In this document: piece after piece, positions 11,126 to 23,720 of the stretch
Layout of the letters: each line of letters opens with the position of its first letter
Numbering within the stretch: the stretch's first letter is position 1
Assembly: GCA_034336665.1 (NCBI GenBank)
Contig: CM067576.1
Coordinates: 17,318,036-17,382,035, forward strand
DNA from: Luscinia megarhynchos
Taxonomy: Eukaryota; Chordata; Aves; Passeriformes; Turdidae
Reading direction: 5' to 3'
DNA: 64,000 bases
The notes under the pieces: model-generated
The model's database searches: none
What the model was told of the DNA's origin: nothing
Seen by the model: the letters and a program-made list of their open reading frames with translations, nothing else
Translations under genes and position numbers: made by a program

Positions 11126-14100
11126 AGCTGCAGGGTTGGTGACAGGGCTCCGCCCCGGGAAGGGACAGCAGGGACAGCAGGGACATCCCCACGCCCTGCT
11201 GAGGACAGATGGCACCACCGTCACAGAGGTTTGTGCTCCTCCAAAAGCGAGCCAGCTTTGAAATGAGGCCGCCCCAGCTGTCGGGATAACGCGAATCCCG
11301 CTGGGGCTCATTGCTCGGGGCTCCCCATCCCGCTGCCCTGCAGCAGCTCTGAGACTCCCCGGGCTGGAAAAGAGCCTGCAGAGGATCTCCTGCTCCCCCC
11401 CCTGCTAAAAACGGGCTCTGCCTCCCGCCAGGAGCGAGTTTAATTATACACTAAAAACAGACCCATCTGCTTGGGTGGGTGTGGGTGTTTTTTCCCCAAA
11501 CTGATGGGGTTTGGCCACTTTTCCTCCTAATTTTAGGCACAAAGAAATGAGAATGATTAAACTGTGGCATGGATGAAGGCTACAGCAAACTGTCCCCCAC
11601 GCAGCTGCTTTCCTGGCATGACATCTCTGCTGCTCTGCAGGCACAGAGTGGAAATGGCAATGAAGCAGCAGTGCCACGTCCCCATCCCTGCCCTGTGTTG
11701 ATTCCCACCCTTCCTCACGGCGAGGTTCCCCAAGGAGCCTCCTGGAGGAGCATTCTCCCCATCGGGCTGGGGTTCGTTCAGGGTTATTTTAATAAATTCC
11801 ACTCAGTACCTGCTGTTGGATGGCACCCTCCCCTCTCCTGCTGGCTGTGTGTTTGCTGTGCTGTGATTGTTTAGGTTTGTTTGAACTTCTCTCTGCACTA
11901 TGGGGCTTCTTAATGGAGGGGAAAGTCATGCAGTTGCACAAAGCTAAGCAGAACTGGAGCTAAGAGGAGTTGGGAATAAAATAAATAAAATAACCCCAAA
12001 CCAACAGGGTGAACAACAGTTATCCTGTGCCATCAAAACTCAGACAAGCTGTGTGAGGCATCTGACCCTGGAGAAAGCTGCAGGCACAGCAAAAGTTCCT
12101 TAAATAACTTCTGGCAAAATTATTAAAGCTAAATCAAGTATCATCTAGGCTAGAATATATTGTGAACAATATATTCTGAAAGCTGCCAAAGCTGATTTCT
12201 GAGGGCACCTGGAGGCTGTGGGTGCCAGGGGCACAGCACCACGTGTGCCAGCTCTGAGTGGGGCTCAGGCCACAGTGACACAAACTGCAGAGCCACCAGC
12301 TTCAAACTGGGAGATTTAATGGCAAAATTATTCTTCAGGGCTGAATCTTGCCCTTGGGTGCACCTGAGGTTGGTGTACCCAGCTGTTCTCGCTGCTTGGA
12401 AACTCCATATCCTGGGGGATTTTTCCTGGGTAAGGAGCCAGAGCCAGCCCCGAAGGGATTCCAGGGGTGATGCTGAGGAGAATTTGGACCATTTAAGGCC
12501 ACTAAGCCCTGCAGGTGTGGGAGTGGCTCCCTCCACTCCAGGCTCCTTGGCAGGGCTGGCTGTGCTGCTCCAGGGTGTCAGAACTGAGCTCAGCACAGGT
12601 TTAACCCTCTGACAGATGGGGGTCTGAATTAGGGCACCTGAGTTTAGAGCCTGGTTTATGAGCCTGACCATGTAATAAATCGAGGAGAGCTGAGCTCAGC
12701 ATCCTTCCCCAGCAGTTCCTCCAGAGCAGACACGAGTCCAGCAGCGTGTGATGCCTGAGAGGCTGCAAAGCAGAACCTGCAGCTGTAAAACCAACAGGGA
12801 GTGAGAGCTGGGTGTGTGCCAGGGACTGCTCACAGCCTGGGAAAAGCACCTGGAGCTCAAACAGGGCGGTGGAACAGGCACAGAGGGAGGGGCCATGGTG
12901 GCAATGCCAGAGCCCCCAGCTCCTCCTGGACATGACACTGGGAAGGACAGCGAGCGCTGGGGCTGCCTAGAAGATGGAAAATGCCCTGGTGACTTCCCAG
13001 AAGATGGAAAATGCCCTGGTTATAAGGGGCCCCCTTTTTTAGGGTCGTGGCCTGTTGGGTCCTTAGTGCAGCGATTTTATTTCCTGCAGGATGAAAGGAC
13101 CAGTCCAGGGGTTTGGCTGCAGCGGGCAGGGAGCACGGTGGCTCCAGAAGGTTCTGGGTTCCATCCACCCCGAAGGCAAGGCTCCTTCCAGCTCCTCACT
13201 CTCAGAGGCTTTGCTCCCTCTGCAGGAATTCCTGGCTGGGGGATGGCCCCAGTGCAGGCTCCACGGCACAAGTTGAACTCCAAGCTACAGTGACAGGAAG
13301 AAATAAGATTTTTCCTTCAATCAGCCGTGTGTAACCTTTGAGAGCTGACCTACCTTTTGGGTTGCCTCTGCCCCTCCATCCCTTGGGGTAACAGTGCATG
13401 AAAATTAGGAGCTGGGGACATCAGCAAAGCTGATGTTTGATGTTTCAAGCAAAGTCGTGCAGAGTCATTGGGGACAACTTTTCTCCCCCTGCATGGTGCT
13501 GCCACTCTTCTGGCTTGTCCTCACAGCAAAATGGAAACCAGGGCACGTTTCATTGCCCTGCCTCATTCCCTGCACTGCACAGAGCTTTGGTACAAGTGGC
13601 AGATAAATGCCTCTCATTCTTCCTAGGCAAGGCTGGAGCTGGGATTGCCCAGAGCATCCCTGTGCACCTCCTCACCCATCCTCCCAGCTCTTTCCCTCAA
13701 CTCCCCCAGCGCTGGGGAGCTTGTTCTGCTCTCCCAGGAGAGCCCCAGGGGAGTGGGATGGAATTCACAGTAATTATTCACTTTGTAAAGCTTTACCTTT
13801 CGGTAACAAAAGAGAAACTGGAGAGGATCCACCCACCTCTGCCCCTGCCCCTTTCCTTCTCCTGCAGAGCTCCCCTCTGAGCTGCTGAACGTCTGCCCAC
13901 CTGGTGCACCTCAAGACTTCAAAACCAGCCTGGGAAACTGAAAAACATCCATGGTTCTCTCAGTGAACCAGGCAAGTTTGGATTTAAACCTCATTTTATT
14001 TGCTTACACTTGGAGAGGGTCGTGGACGTGCAGTGTGAGGTGCTCACAGCTTTTCTCCAGAAAGGAGGAAAGCTCCTGCAGAAGGGATGTGGCACAGGCA

Positions 14101-15178
14101 CTCACGGGGGGACACACCAGGTACAAACAATCCGGGGTGTTGTGCCATCTGGCTGCCCGGCTCCTGGGGCAGGGAAGATGCCTTTTCCCAGTAAAACTCG
14201 CAGGATGAAGATTAGCACTGGTGTTTTCAGGAGGAGTTAGGAGGGGCAGTGGCACAGCCTGGGGACAGCTCTGCGCTGGCCGGAATCAGCTGGCAGGGAA
14301 GCAGGCAGGATGTGGGCACAGGGGCTGGCACAGCTCCGGGACACACAGAGCAGATCCCAGCTGAGTCCAGCGCTCGGCAAAGCCCCAGTGCACCCTTCCC
14401 TGCCAGCGGGGCTCCGCTGTGACTCGTCAGCAGATCTGCACCAAGCTCCGGTCAAATGGGCACAGAGCACGGCAGGGAGGGGGGCAGCAGCCCCTCAGAG
14501 CTTCGCTGCTGATCTTGTTTGCTTGTGAAATCTCAGTGTTTGTTTTCCCCTTTCTGCTGGAATCCAATAACCCTACACTGGCACAGAGGGACTGGGAACC
14601 GACAGGTTTTTACTGCACAAACCAAGAGTGACACGGAGCGCGCAGAAGGACACCGAGCACGGGGAGATGCTGGGCGCAGCTCCGGGAGGGGCTGGGGGAG
14701 CTCTGTGCCACGTTCTGCTGGCACGGATCCCCCGGGCAGGCTTTAAAACCCTTTTAGAGCTTTTAGAGCTCAGCTTGAACAAAGTGCTGCTGTTAGCGCT
14801 TTTAGTGATAGCAATAAAGATCGCTTTTATTGTTGTTTTATCTCGGAATTTCATGGCGCGTCCCTGCTGCTCTTCGGGGTCCCCCAGCTGCTGCAGGGAG
14901 GGATGCCCGAGGTTTTTGGATGTGGCTGCTCCCAGAGCAGGGCTGAGCTCTTGGGAAGGCGCTGCACGACTTGGGGCGGTGATTCTGCAGCGCAGGGCCG
15001 GGATTGGGGCACGGTGGCGATGAGGAGCTGCCAGCGCTCGCCCCGTCCCGCACCCCGCGGCTCGGCTCCTCCGCAGGGGTCGGACACTGCGGGAGGCGCT
15101 GGGTGAACATTCCTGAGCACCGACCCCCCAAACACCCCGCGGGGATGCTGCCCATCTGCCGGGGTGGCACCGAGCCCG
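11126..15178. other. Gene-free region with a perfect palindrome and GC-rich end
   Basis: Mostly unique sequence. It holds a 26-bp palindrome at 12152-12177, two copies of GAAGATGGAAAATGCCCTGG about 32 bp apart (12970-13020), a hairpin CAATAAA/TTTATTG at 14812-14832, and CpG-rich DNA from about 14950 to 15180. No coding exon is recognised. Confidence 0.4.
12152..12177. repeat. 26-bp inverted repeat
   Basis: AGAATATATTGT (12152-12163), two-base centre GA, then the exact reverse complement ACAATATATTCT (12166-12177). Twelve of twelve arm positions pair. Confidence 0.95.
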
Positions 15179-15345
15179 GCGGGGACACAGCGCAGCGCGG
15201 GGACACAGCGGGACAGCGGAGACACGGGGGGACACAGGGGGACACAGGGGGACACACCGGGACACAGCGGGACACAGGAGGACACAAGGGGACACAAGGG
15301 GACACAGCGGGACACAAGGGGACACAGCGGGACACAGCCTGTGCC
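15179..15345. repeat. GGGACACAGC-type minisatellite
   Basis: About 16 units of 10 bp, GGGACACAGC and GGGACACAAG variants. It belongs to the same style of G-rich array as the one starting at 15668 but has a different unit. Confidence 0.93.
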
Positions 15346-15667
15346 ACGCCGGGAGCCAGCGCATCCCCCTGGGTGCAGGGCGGGCAGCTGTTGACGCTCC
15401 GAGACCTGTCCCCTGGCACTGCCCCATGGCACTGCCCCCCTGTCACTGTCCCCATGGCACTGTCCCCTGGCACTGTCCCATGCCGTGCTTTAGTGCCCAC
15501 ATTCGCCAAGAGCTTTTCCCGCCCGGGAAATGGAAAAGGAGATTCGAAGTGCAGCTTTGGGATGAAAAGGGCACGGGATGCGAGTAGGGAACCCTGGAGG
15601 GGACCTGCGGGGGCTCACCGTGCCAGGAGGTGCCTCTGCCCACGGCGGGGGCAGTCTGCAGCTCAGA

Positions 15668-16222
15668 GGGGCGGCACAGACACCGAGGGGTGGCACAGAC
15701 AGGGAGGGGTGGCACAGACAGGGGTGGCACAGACACCGAGGGGTGGCACAGACAGGAGGGGTGGCACAGACACCGAGGGGTGGCACAGACACCAAGGGGG
15801 GTGGCACAGGCAGCGAGGGGTGACACAGGCAGGGGTGGCACAGGCAGGAGGGGTGGCACAGACAGGCAGGGGTGGCACAGACACCAAGGGGTGGCACAAG
15901 CAGGGGTGGCACAGGCAGGAGGGGTGGCACAGACAGCGAGGGGTGACACAGGAGGGGTGGCACAGGCAGGAGGGGTGGCACAGACAGGCAGGGGTGGCAC
16001 AGACAGGCAGGGGTGACACAGGCAGGGGTGGCACAGACACCGAGGGGTGGCACAGACAGGGGTGACACAGACACAGAGGGGTGGCACAGACAGGAGGGGT
16101 GGCACAGACAGGGGTGACACAGACACCGAGGGGTGGCACAGACACCAAGTGGGGTGGCACAGGCAGGAGGGGTGGCACAGACACCCAAGGAGTGGCACAG
16201 ACACCAAGGGGTGGCACAGGCA
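15668..16222. repeat. 18-bp minisatellite GGGGTGGCACAGACAC
   Basis: About 30 units around GAGGGGTGGCACAGACACC with AGGCAG, GACAGG and TGACAC variants. The G-rich strand is +. The Cys/Pro/Leu minus frames and Gly/Thr/Gln plus frames are by-products. 15346-15667 between this and the previous array is CpG-rich unique sequence. Confidence 0.95.
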
Positions 16223-17329
16223 GCTGCTGCTCCTTTGGGGTGATTTCAGCTCCCCAGGGCTCAGACATCCCCTGCCAGACCAGCTCCAGCTAATTGGAGG
16301 GATCATCCTGCTGCCAGAGCTCACTCCTGGCCGGATCTCTTCACTGGCAGCTGCAGATGCTGGAGTCGAGCACGGATTTATTTGATATTAAGTATCTGTC
16401 CCGAATCATTAGGTTCTGCGTTCTGACCCTGACTCTCAGAGAGGTAACTCTACTCAGACATAACGAGCCTCAGATCATAGTCAGACTCAGGGAAATTCTT
16501 GCCATCATGAAATCTGTTTTACATGGGCACCAGTTAGCCTGGACTTACTGCTGAAAGGCACCAAGGATGAGTGGGAAAGCAGCTGTGACTAATGGGAGCG
16601 TTCCTCAAATGGATGAAGTCACAGGAATTAATGAAAGGAGGGAGAGGAGCAGTGAAGTGTAACACCAGGCAGAAAAAGAGCTGTCATTTTCACATTCCTT
16701 TCCAGCAATTATTTTGTATTTTCAAGTCTCTCTGAGCTCCCAGCCCAGCTTAGGAAAATGTTTTCTGGATATTTCCTGGAAAGAGCCCTCACTGCTATAA
16801 GAAATCACTGCTCTTTGCATGTCCCTGCTCTTCCTTGCAGCCAAACTCCTGTCCTGTGGGATGCCCATCCCAAACAACCCCTGGACTCCCCAAAGCCTGG
16901 CTCACACCTCTCCCAGGACACCTGGCTGCCCTGTCTGCACCAGGCTCAGCCCTGGTCCAACCACCCCCACTGGCTGCACTCAGCAGGGCAAGCCCGAGCA
17001 GCCTGGCTGCACGGCACTGGGAAAGCCACAGGGAAAACTCCTCCGTGGAAACAAGGAAAATGCCTGGCTTGTGTGGAATTGGAGCTGGATTTGTTATTCC
17101 TGTGGCTTTGTATGGGATACCTCCATGTAGTGCTGTGGATTTTGTGCTCTTGCAAAGCAGAGCTCCCTTCCTTCTCTCCCTCGGAACCAAGTTTGAGGAA
17201 TTGCTGTTTCTGCACCCATGCAGAGTTCAGCACCTGATGCAGGCTCTGCCAGCAGTGGGTGCTTGACACAAGGACTGAGCACGGAGCTCACACCCTGAGC
17301 AGCTCCACTGCTTCCTGAGCCCCAGGACC
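16223..17329. other. Gene-free spacer
   Basis: Unique sequence. 16370-16560 is AT-richer and may be conserved non-coding DNA. No gene is recognised. Confidence 0.4.
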
Positions 17330-17800
17330 CAGACATGTCACCGTGATCCAAAATCATCCCAGACGTGTCACCATGATCCAAAATCATCCCAGATCATATC
17401 ACCATGATCCAAAATCGTCCCAGACATGTCACCATGATCACCCAGACATGTCACTGTGATCCAAAATCATCCCAGACATGTCACCATGATCCACAATCAT
17501 CCCAGATCATATCACCATGATCCAAAATCATCCCAGACCATGTCACCATGACCACCCAAACCAGACCAGGTCATCATGATCCAAAATCATCCCAGACATG
17601 TCACCATGATCCAAAATCATCCCAGACCATGTCACTGTGACCACCCAGACCATGTCACCATGATCCAAAATCATCCCAGACCATGTCACTGTGACCACCC
17701 AGACATGTCACCATGATCCAAAACCATCCCACACATGTCACCATGATCCAAAATCATCCCAGAACATGTCACCATGATCACCCAGACCATGTCACACTGA
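17330..17800. repeat. 30-bp minisatellite
   Basis: About 16 units built on CATGTCACCATGATCCAAAA followed by TCATCCCAGA, some shortened to 19-20 bp by loss of the ATCCAAAATC part. Confidence 0.95.
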
Positions 17801-19180
17801 TCCCTCAGTCACGCCCCTTTCAGACATTCAAATGGGAAATGCCTCACATGATTAACACAAAATCTCTCCTCCAAATGTGACTCCAAACAACCCAGTGCAC
17901 AACCTGCTGTGGCAGCACCAGCCTTGGGAGCTGCTGCTTTCCCAGCATGGAGGTGGAACATGCTTTCCTCTGCTCTGGAGGGGACTCTGCACCCCAGCCC
18001 AAGCCCCCAGGCTGCTGCCAGCCAGGCACCACGGCACAGGCAGAGCTCCTGGCACATCCCAACCTCCAGGATGAGTTTGGCTCTTTCTTTCCAGTTCTAC
18101 AAAGCTCTGTCCCAGTTTGTCTGGCCTGGACCCTGCTGGCTCTGGCTCTACCCTGACAGATGAGAGAGAAGCCTCCTGCTTCCACCCTGCTGCAAAGAGC
18201 TGGGGCTCAAAATATCTGCAGGAGGAGACATCAGAGACAGAAATGTGGGGCTGCAGGGGGAGGGCAGCTGGTGATGGGCTGGGGAGAGCGAGGGGGATGT
18301 CAGGCTGAGGGAGGATGCTGAGCCCTGTGGGAAGGAGCCACCTCCCTGCTTCCTGTGCCAGCTCAGCCCCTGGGCTCTCCCCGTTCCTTTTATCTCCCCT
18401 TGATCCCTGTCTCAGGTCTGTAAGGCAGTGTTTGGAGCTCGCCTGCCTGGGGTGCTGCTGTGGGAGAAGGGAGACTACAAGGGCTCTCTACCCACCTTAA
18501 TGAAGCTGTTTCCTAACAGCAAATCTCCTTGGGTAAAATCTAGCCTTGATAATAGTTAATAGTAAAACTTATTGGCTATAGAGGAGCTGGGATTGTCCCA
18601 AATTAGTCTTTTATAAGGCTGTTATTTTTTGTCCTGGTTCTCTGGACCCAAGGGCCCTGACTGGAGAGCAGGGCTCACTCAGAAGCTCTGCCTTTGCAGG
18701 GGCTGCAGGGGCACAGCCCCAGCTCCTGTGCCCACGCTGCAGCAGCTCATGGGGCAGGTCCTGGGTCTCCCTGCCCCCCCAAATCCCTGCATGAGCCTGG
18801 AGAATGCCCATGGGTGTGCCAGGAGCACCGGGAGCCCTTCCCTGCAGCCCAGGCACAGGAGATGTCTGGAAGCAGAACTGCTCAAACCCACGCTGGGTGT
18901 TTCCACTTTCTGGTCCTTACCCTGCCTGCTGCCTGGAGTCCCGAGCTGGGAAAGTGGTGGGTACTGGTCTGGGGCTGGGCAGGGCTCCAGCAGAGCTCTG
19001 GCTCTGCAGCAGCTCCCCTCCTGCAGTGCAGCAGGGCTGGGGCTTTGCTGCTGGGGCGTTTTTAATCCTCCTTTTCCCTTCTAATCAGTTAGATGGCTTT
19101 GAAGCAGAGTCAGGGAGTTCTCCCTTTCTTTCCAGCTTGTAACAGATATGAACAGCAGCACCCACAGTGGGTTTGCTGTG
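17801..19180. other. Gene-free spacer
   Basis: Unique GC-rich sequence. 18480-18640 is AT-richer. No gene or named repeat is seen. Confidence 0.4.
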
Positions 19181-19185
19181 GATTT

Positions 19186-19330
19186 ATTGCCCAGACAAGC
19201 TGTGGCTGCCCCATCCCTGGAAGTCTCCAAGGCTGGGCAGGGTTGAAGCAACCTGGGCTCATGGAAGGTGTCCCTGATGATCTTTATGTCCCTTCCAACC
19301 CAAACCACTCTGTGATTCTGTGATTTCATG
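19186..19330 (+). mobile_element. CR1 LINE fragment, 3' terminus
   Basis: GCCCCATCCCTGGAAGTCTC, then a GATGATCTTTATGTCCCTTC core and AACCCAAACCACTCTGTGAT ending in the CR1 octamer-like tail. This is the last 145 bp of a CR1 copy. Confidence 0.88.
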
Positions 19331-19550
19331 GTTCTGGTATTTCCCACATGCATCTCCTGTAAATTTTACCCTGGAGATCAGCAATGAACCTTTCTGGGTC
19401 TCAGCTGACACTGGAGAAAAAGAACATTTTCAGTCCATGAGCTGGAGTGGGAAATCCTGGCTGGAAATCCTGGACCCTGCTGAAGGAGACCTGGCATTTC
19501 TTTAGGCTTCAACCTGCTGATATTTGGGAGCCCTGTTTCTGGAACCTCAG

Positions 19551-20150
19551 CAGTGTCCCTGTGTCCTGTAACAGCTTCCCCATATCCCACAGCAGTCACC
19601 CCATGTCCTGTAACAGTGTCCCTGTGTCCTCAGCAGTGTCCCCATGTGCTGTAACATTGTCCCCATGTCCTGTAACAGTGTCCCTGTGTCCTGTAACAGT
19701 GTCCCTGTGTCCTGTAAGTTCCCTGTGTCCTGTAACAGTGTCCCCATGTCCTGTAACAGTGTCCCCATGTCCTGTAAGTGTCCCTGTGTCTTGTAAGTGT
19801 CCCTGTGTCCTGTAACAGTGTCCCTGTGTCCTAACAGTGTCCCTGTGTCCTCTAACAGTGTCCCCATGTCCTCATCAGTGACCCCATGTGCTGTAAGTGT
19901 CCCCATGTCCTGTAACAGTGTCCCTGTGTCCTCTAACAGTGTCCCTGTGTCCTGTAACAGTGTCCCTGTGTCCTCTAACAGTGTCCCTGTGTCCTCTAAC
20001 AGTGTCCTTGTGTCCTGTAACAGTGTCCCCATGCCCACATCAGTGACCCCATGTGCTGTAAGTGTCCCCATGTCCTGTAACAGTGTCCCCATGTCCTGTA
20101 AGTGTCCCCATGTCCTGCAGTGTCCCCGTGTCCTGCAGTGTCCCCCTGCA
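19551..20150. repeat. 21-bp minisatellite
   Basis: About 28 units of 19-21 bp around TGTAACAGTGTCCCTGTGTC, alternating CCCCATGT and CCCTGTGT types, some lacking the ACAG. As 21 is divisible by three, one frame stays open on each strand (minus frame of 238 residues). This is not a gene. Confidence 0.95.
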
Positions 20151-21380
20151 GTGGGCTGGGCAGCACACCCGGGCTCTGAGCACACCTGGGGGACACCTGA
20201 AGCAAGACCCTGCTCCCTGCAGGGACAAACCCCAGCCCCCAGCCCCAGGTGAGGTTTGCCCATCCCCAGCAGGGTTTGCTGCCCTGAGCCCTGGCAGGGC
20301 TTTTGGGGGCTCTCATGTTGAATTTTTGGGGTTGGAACATGGAATTTTTAGGGTTGGAATAAGGGCTCTCCCTGAAGCAGGCAGGGACATCAGGGGCATC
20401 TTCAAAAACGGAAAAAGAGATGTCCCCTGCTGTTATGTTATGAGGAATAATGATGGATCCCAGAGGCTCCTACTGCTCCCCCTGGCCATGTCACAGCCCC
20501 TGAGTGGCACTGCCACCACCCACACAGCAGGACAAGTGTCCCCTGTGCCCCCAGCTGAGCCATCCAGAGCCAGAGCAGCACCACGGTGATCCCAGGTGGG
20601 CACTGCTGTGGCTGGGCCACCCTTGTCCCACCATGAAGGACTCTAATGCTCTGCAGGCACAAAAATTATTTCTGTTTTTTTTACCCCCCAAATTCAAAAG
20701 CACTTCAGAGATTTTCCACTGCAAACCACAATCATATTAAGGACTGGTTTTCATCAGGCTGGTTTGGAGCCTCCCAGTGCCCACACCAACGGGTTGCCTG
20801 GGAGAATGTACCCTGCAATTTTGGTTTCTGGTTGCAGGAGTACAGTAAATATTTAAAGCCTCCAGACTGAGGTTTCCAAAGGACTCTAAAGAGATTGATT
20901 TCCCCAAACTCCCTGTGACTGCAGATGGAAATTTCGTGCCAGCCTCCTTTCAGGCAGCATTTCCCAGAGGCTCTAAATGTGGGTGTGGGCTGTGCTGGAG
21001 GCAGTGGGGCTCAGCTCCCAGCCCTCAGCTCCTGCAGCACCTGGGCTGTGACAGGGACGAGCTGTTCTGCTCAGACACGCCGTGCTGCAGCTCCTCCTGT
21101 GCCACCGGCTGCCTCAGCCTCTTTCCCCCCTTGGAGCCCTCCCTGCATCCTCCATCTCTATTTTTTTCTGGCTGAGGGTGAAATCTGGTGTCTCCAGCCA
21201 AGCCCACAGGTGCTGGCATGTGGGGAGGAGGCTCCATGCCTGGCTGGTGCTCGCAGGGGCTCGGGCTGGCAGGAGGGACTGGGGACAGCCCTGGGCCCAG
21301 CTGGAGCAGCCCTGGGGGTGGGAGCTGGACCTGCCCTGACCCAAAACCCCCAGCCCCACGGCAGGGGAGGGGGGATTGTG
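20151..21380. other. Gene-free spacer
   Basis: Unique sequence. Short open frames are not supported by any recognised domain. No named repeat is seen. Confidence 0.4.
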
Positions 21381-21381
21381 C

Positions 21382-21620
21382 CTCTGTGCTCAGGTGAGAC
21401 CCCAGCCCTGGGCCCAGCACAGGGAGGAGCTGGAGAGGATCCAGGAGCTGGCACCCAGAGCAGCTGAGGCTGCCCCTGGATCCCTGGCAGTGTCCCAGGC
21501 CAGGCTGGAGCAGCCTGGGACAGTGGGAGGTGTCCCTGCCACGGCAGGGCTGGCACTGGATGGGCTCTAAGCTCTCTTCCAGCCCAGGCCAGGCTGTGAT
21601 TCGATGATTCTATGACTGGT
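21382..21620 (+). mobile_element. CR1 LINE fragment, 3' end
   Basis: Contains GGAGGAGCTGGAGAGGATCC, then GGATCCCTGGCAGTGTCCCA, and ends GTGATTCGATGATTCTATGA, the CR1 tail, in + orientation. Confidence 0.9.
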
Positions 21621-21929
21621 AACTCTGAAGTTCACTGCCATGGACAGGAACAGTTGCTGTCATCACAAGGACAGATCCAAATTCCAGTGTGGCACCTCTG
21701 TAAGGAGAAGCTGGTGGGAGTGTCCTCCACAGGCAGGGAGTTTGTCCTGCTGCTCCTTGGGCTTGAGCAGCCTGAGGAGCTCCTGGCACCTTCCCTGCCA
21801 ACACCAACATCCAGCCCTGGGAAAACACCCCAGTCAAACACAGCACAAATTGTCTGGGCAGGGACGTGACAAACCAGAGTGGGAGGGAGACACCAGCAGT
21901 AAAAAATGCTTCTGTAAACTCTCTCTCTC

Positions 21930-22300
21930 CATGTTTCCTGCAGCTCCTTCAAGGCCACACTGAGGTCATCCCAAAGTTTCTCCTGCCCAGGTGAACAATC
22001 CCAGCTCTCCCAGCAGAGCTGCTCCATCCTCTGCTCATCCTGGAGCCTCCTCTGGCCTGGCTGCAGCAGCTCCAGCTCCTCCCTGTGCTGGGGCAGCTCT
22101 GCAGGTGGGATCCTGCTCCTTCCCCTCCTGAATGCTGGAGCAGAATTCCTGTGGCCAGGAAAGTGGGGCAGAAAGGAGGAGCTGAGTCTGTGGGGGTGAG
22201 GCTGGGGCAGCTCCCTGTCCCAGGCTTGGGGATGTTTCCCCATCCAGCTTGGAACACTGAGCCAGGCTCTGCTGAGCCAGGCTCTGCTGAGCTCACCTGG
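21930..22300 (-). mobile_element. CR1 LINE fragment, internal part
   Basis: Reverse-strand CR1 sequence, including CTGGAGCAGCTCTGCTGGGA-like and CAGCACAGGGAGGAGCTGGA segments, the part that normally precedes the 3' end copies seen elsewhere. The 3' terminus is missing. Confidence 0.7.
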
Positions 22301-23100
22301 GGCCACGCTGTGCCCATGAGGAGCAAAGCCTGGGCTGAGGGCAGGGAGAGCTGCCCAAAGCCTCAGGGAGCGTCGGCACAGCACTGGCTCCGCAGGAAGA
22401 GGAGAATTGTAACGATGTCAGTGCAAATCTGCGCTGAAATGATGTGAGTGAAATCCCCAAAGATGTGATGCCAAGAAAAATAAACCCCAGCAGAATGCCA
22501 GAAAACCAAATTACAATAAATAACACGGGGGCAGGGTGGGGGGAGAGAAGAACTGATGGAACAGGCAGGAGAAATGCAGACAAGGGCAGAGGCATCAAAG
22601 CAGGCAGTGCAAATCCCAAAGCCAGGCAGTGCCCACGGGAAAAATGCCAGGCGAGATGGGGGTGATGTGGTGGGTGATTTGGGGCAGGACCATCAAAGAT
22701 GGAGCAGGGGGATGCACACAGGCTGGGAGTGACCCGACACCAAGCAGGAGGAGCAGCAGAGCGCAGAGCAGCGTCCTGCCAGGGCTCCTGGGCTGGGTGG
22801 GGTGTGCCAAGGGTGGGATGGGCGCTGGGGACGGGGACCCGGCTCCCCTGCACGCCCTGGGCTCCACCAAGGGATGCCAAGCACAGCCCCCTCCTCACTG
22901 CAGCCAGCCAGGGGAGCCCAGCCACCCCCTCTGTGATGGGGAAACTGAGGCACGGGGAGGGCAGGCAGCAGGGCTGGGAGCAGCGCTTGGATCCGTCCCG
23001 GCGATGGCAGCTGGCGGGACGGAGGAGGGGCAGGGGCCGGAGGGGTGTGGGATATCCCTCTCTCCTGGCTCGCAGGGGCGGTCCCAGCTCAGCCCAGCTG
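22301..23100. other. Gene-free spacer
   Basis: Unique sequence, increasingly CpG-rich from 22980. No gene is recognised. Confidence 0.4.
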
Positions 23101-23104
23101 CGCC

Positions 23105-23720
23105 GCGCCCAGCCCAGAGCCCAGCCGAGCTCGGGGCAGCGCTCAGGAGCTGGCTCTGCTGCGCCCAGCCCAGAGCCCAGCCGAGCTCGGGGCAGCGCTC
23201 AGGAGCTGGCTCTGATGCGCCCAGCCCAGAGCCCAGCCGAGCTCGGGGCAGCGCTCAGGAGCTGGCTCTGCTGCGCCCAGCCCAGAGCCCAGCCGAGCTC
23301 GGGGCAGCGCTCAGGAGCTGGCTCTGCTGCGCCCAGCCCAGAGCCCAGCCGAGCTCGGGGCAGCGCTCAGGAGCTGGCTCTGATGCGCCCAGCCCAGAGC
23401 CCAGCCGAGCTCGGGGCAGCGCTCAGGAGCTGGCTCTGCTGCGCCCAGCCCAGAGCCCAGCCGAGCTCGGGGCAGCGCTCAGGAGCTGGCTCTGATGCAC
23501 CCAGCCCAGAGCCCAGCCGAGCTCGGGGCAGCGCTCAGGAGCTGGCTCTGCTGCGCCCAGCCCAGAGCCCAGCCGAGCTCGGGGCAGCGCTCAGGAGCTG
23601 GCTCTGATGCACCCAGCCCAGAGCCCAGCCGAGCTCGGGGCAGAGCTCAGGAGCTGGCTCTGCTGCGCCCAGCCCAGAGCCCAGCCGAGCTCGGGACAGC
23701 GCTCAGGAGCTGGCTCTCAC
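23105..23720. repeat. 56-bp minisatellite, 11 highly uniform units
   Basis: Units start at 23105, 23161, 23217 and so on every 56 bp, each with GCGCCCAGCCCAGAGCCCAG then CCGAGCTCGGGGCAGCGCTC and AGGAGCTGGCTCTG. Only one or two positions vary (CTGCTGCG, CTGATGCG, CTGATGCA; one GCAGAGCTC; one GGGACAG). The 288-302 residue frames are repeat-made. Confidence 0.97.

Noticed and set aside
10446..11261. Leu/Phe/Ser frames of 230-271 residues resembling membrane proteins
   Set aside because: They are the direct translation of the CTCTT repeat.
14628..15023. 131-residue + frame with a hydrophobic stretch like a membrane segment
   Set aside because: The hydrophobic run comes from an AT-rich patch with a hairpin. 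The flanks are low-complexity and no family is recognised.
17330..17800. Evenly spaced repeats looking like a CRISPR array
   Set aside because: Units are directly contiguous with no unique spacers, and the genome is a vertebrate.
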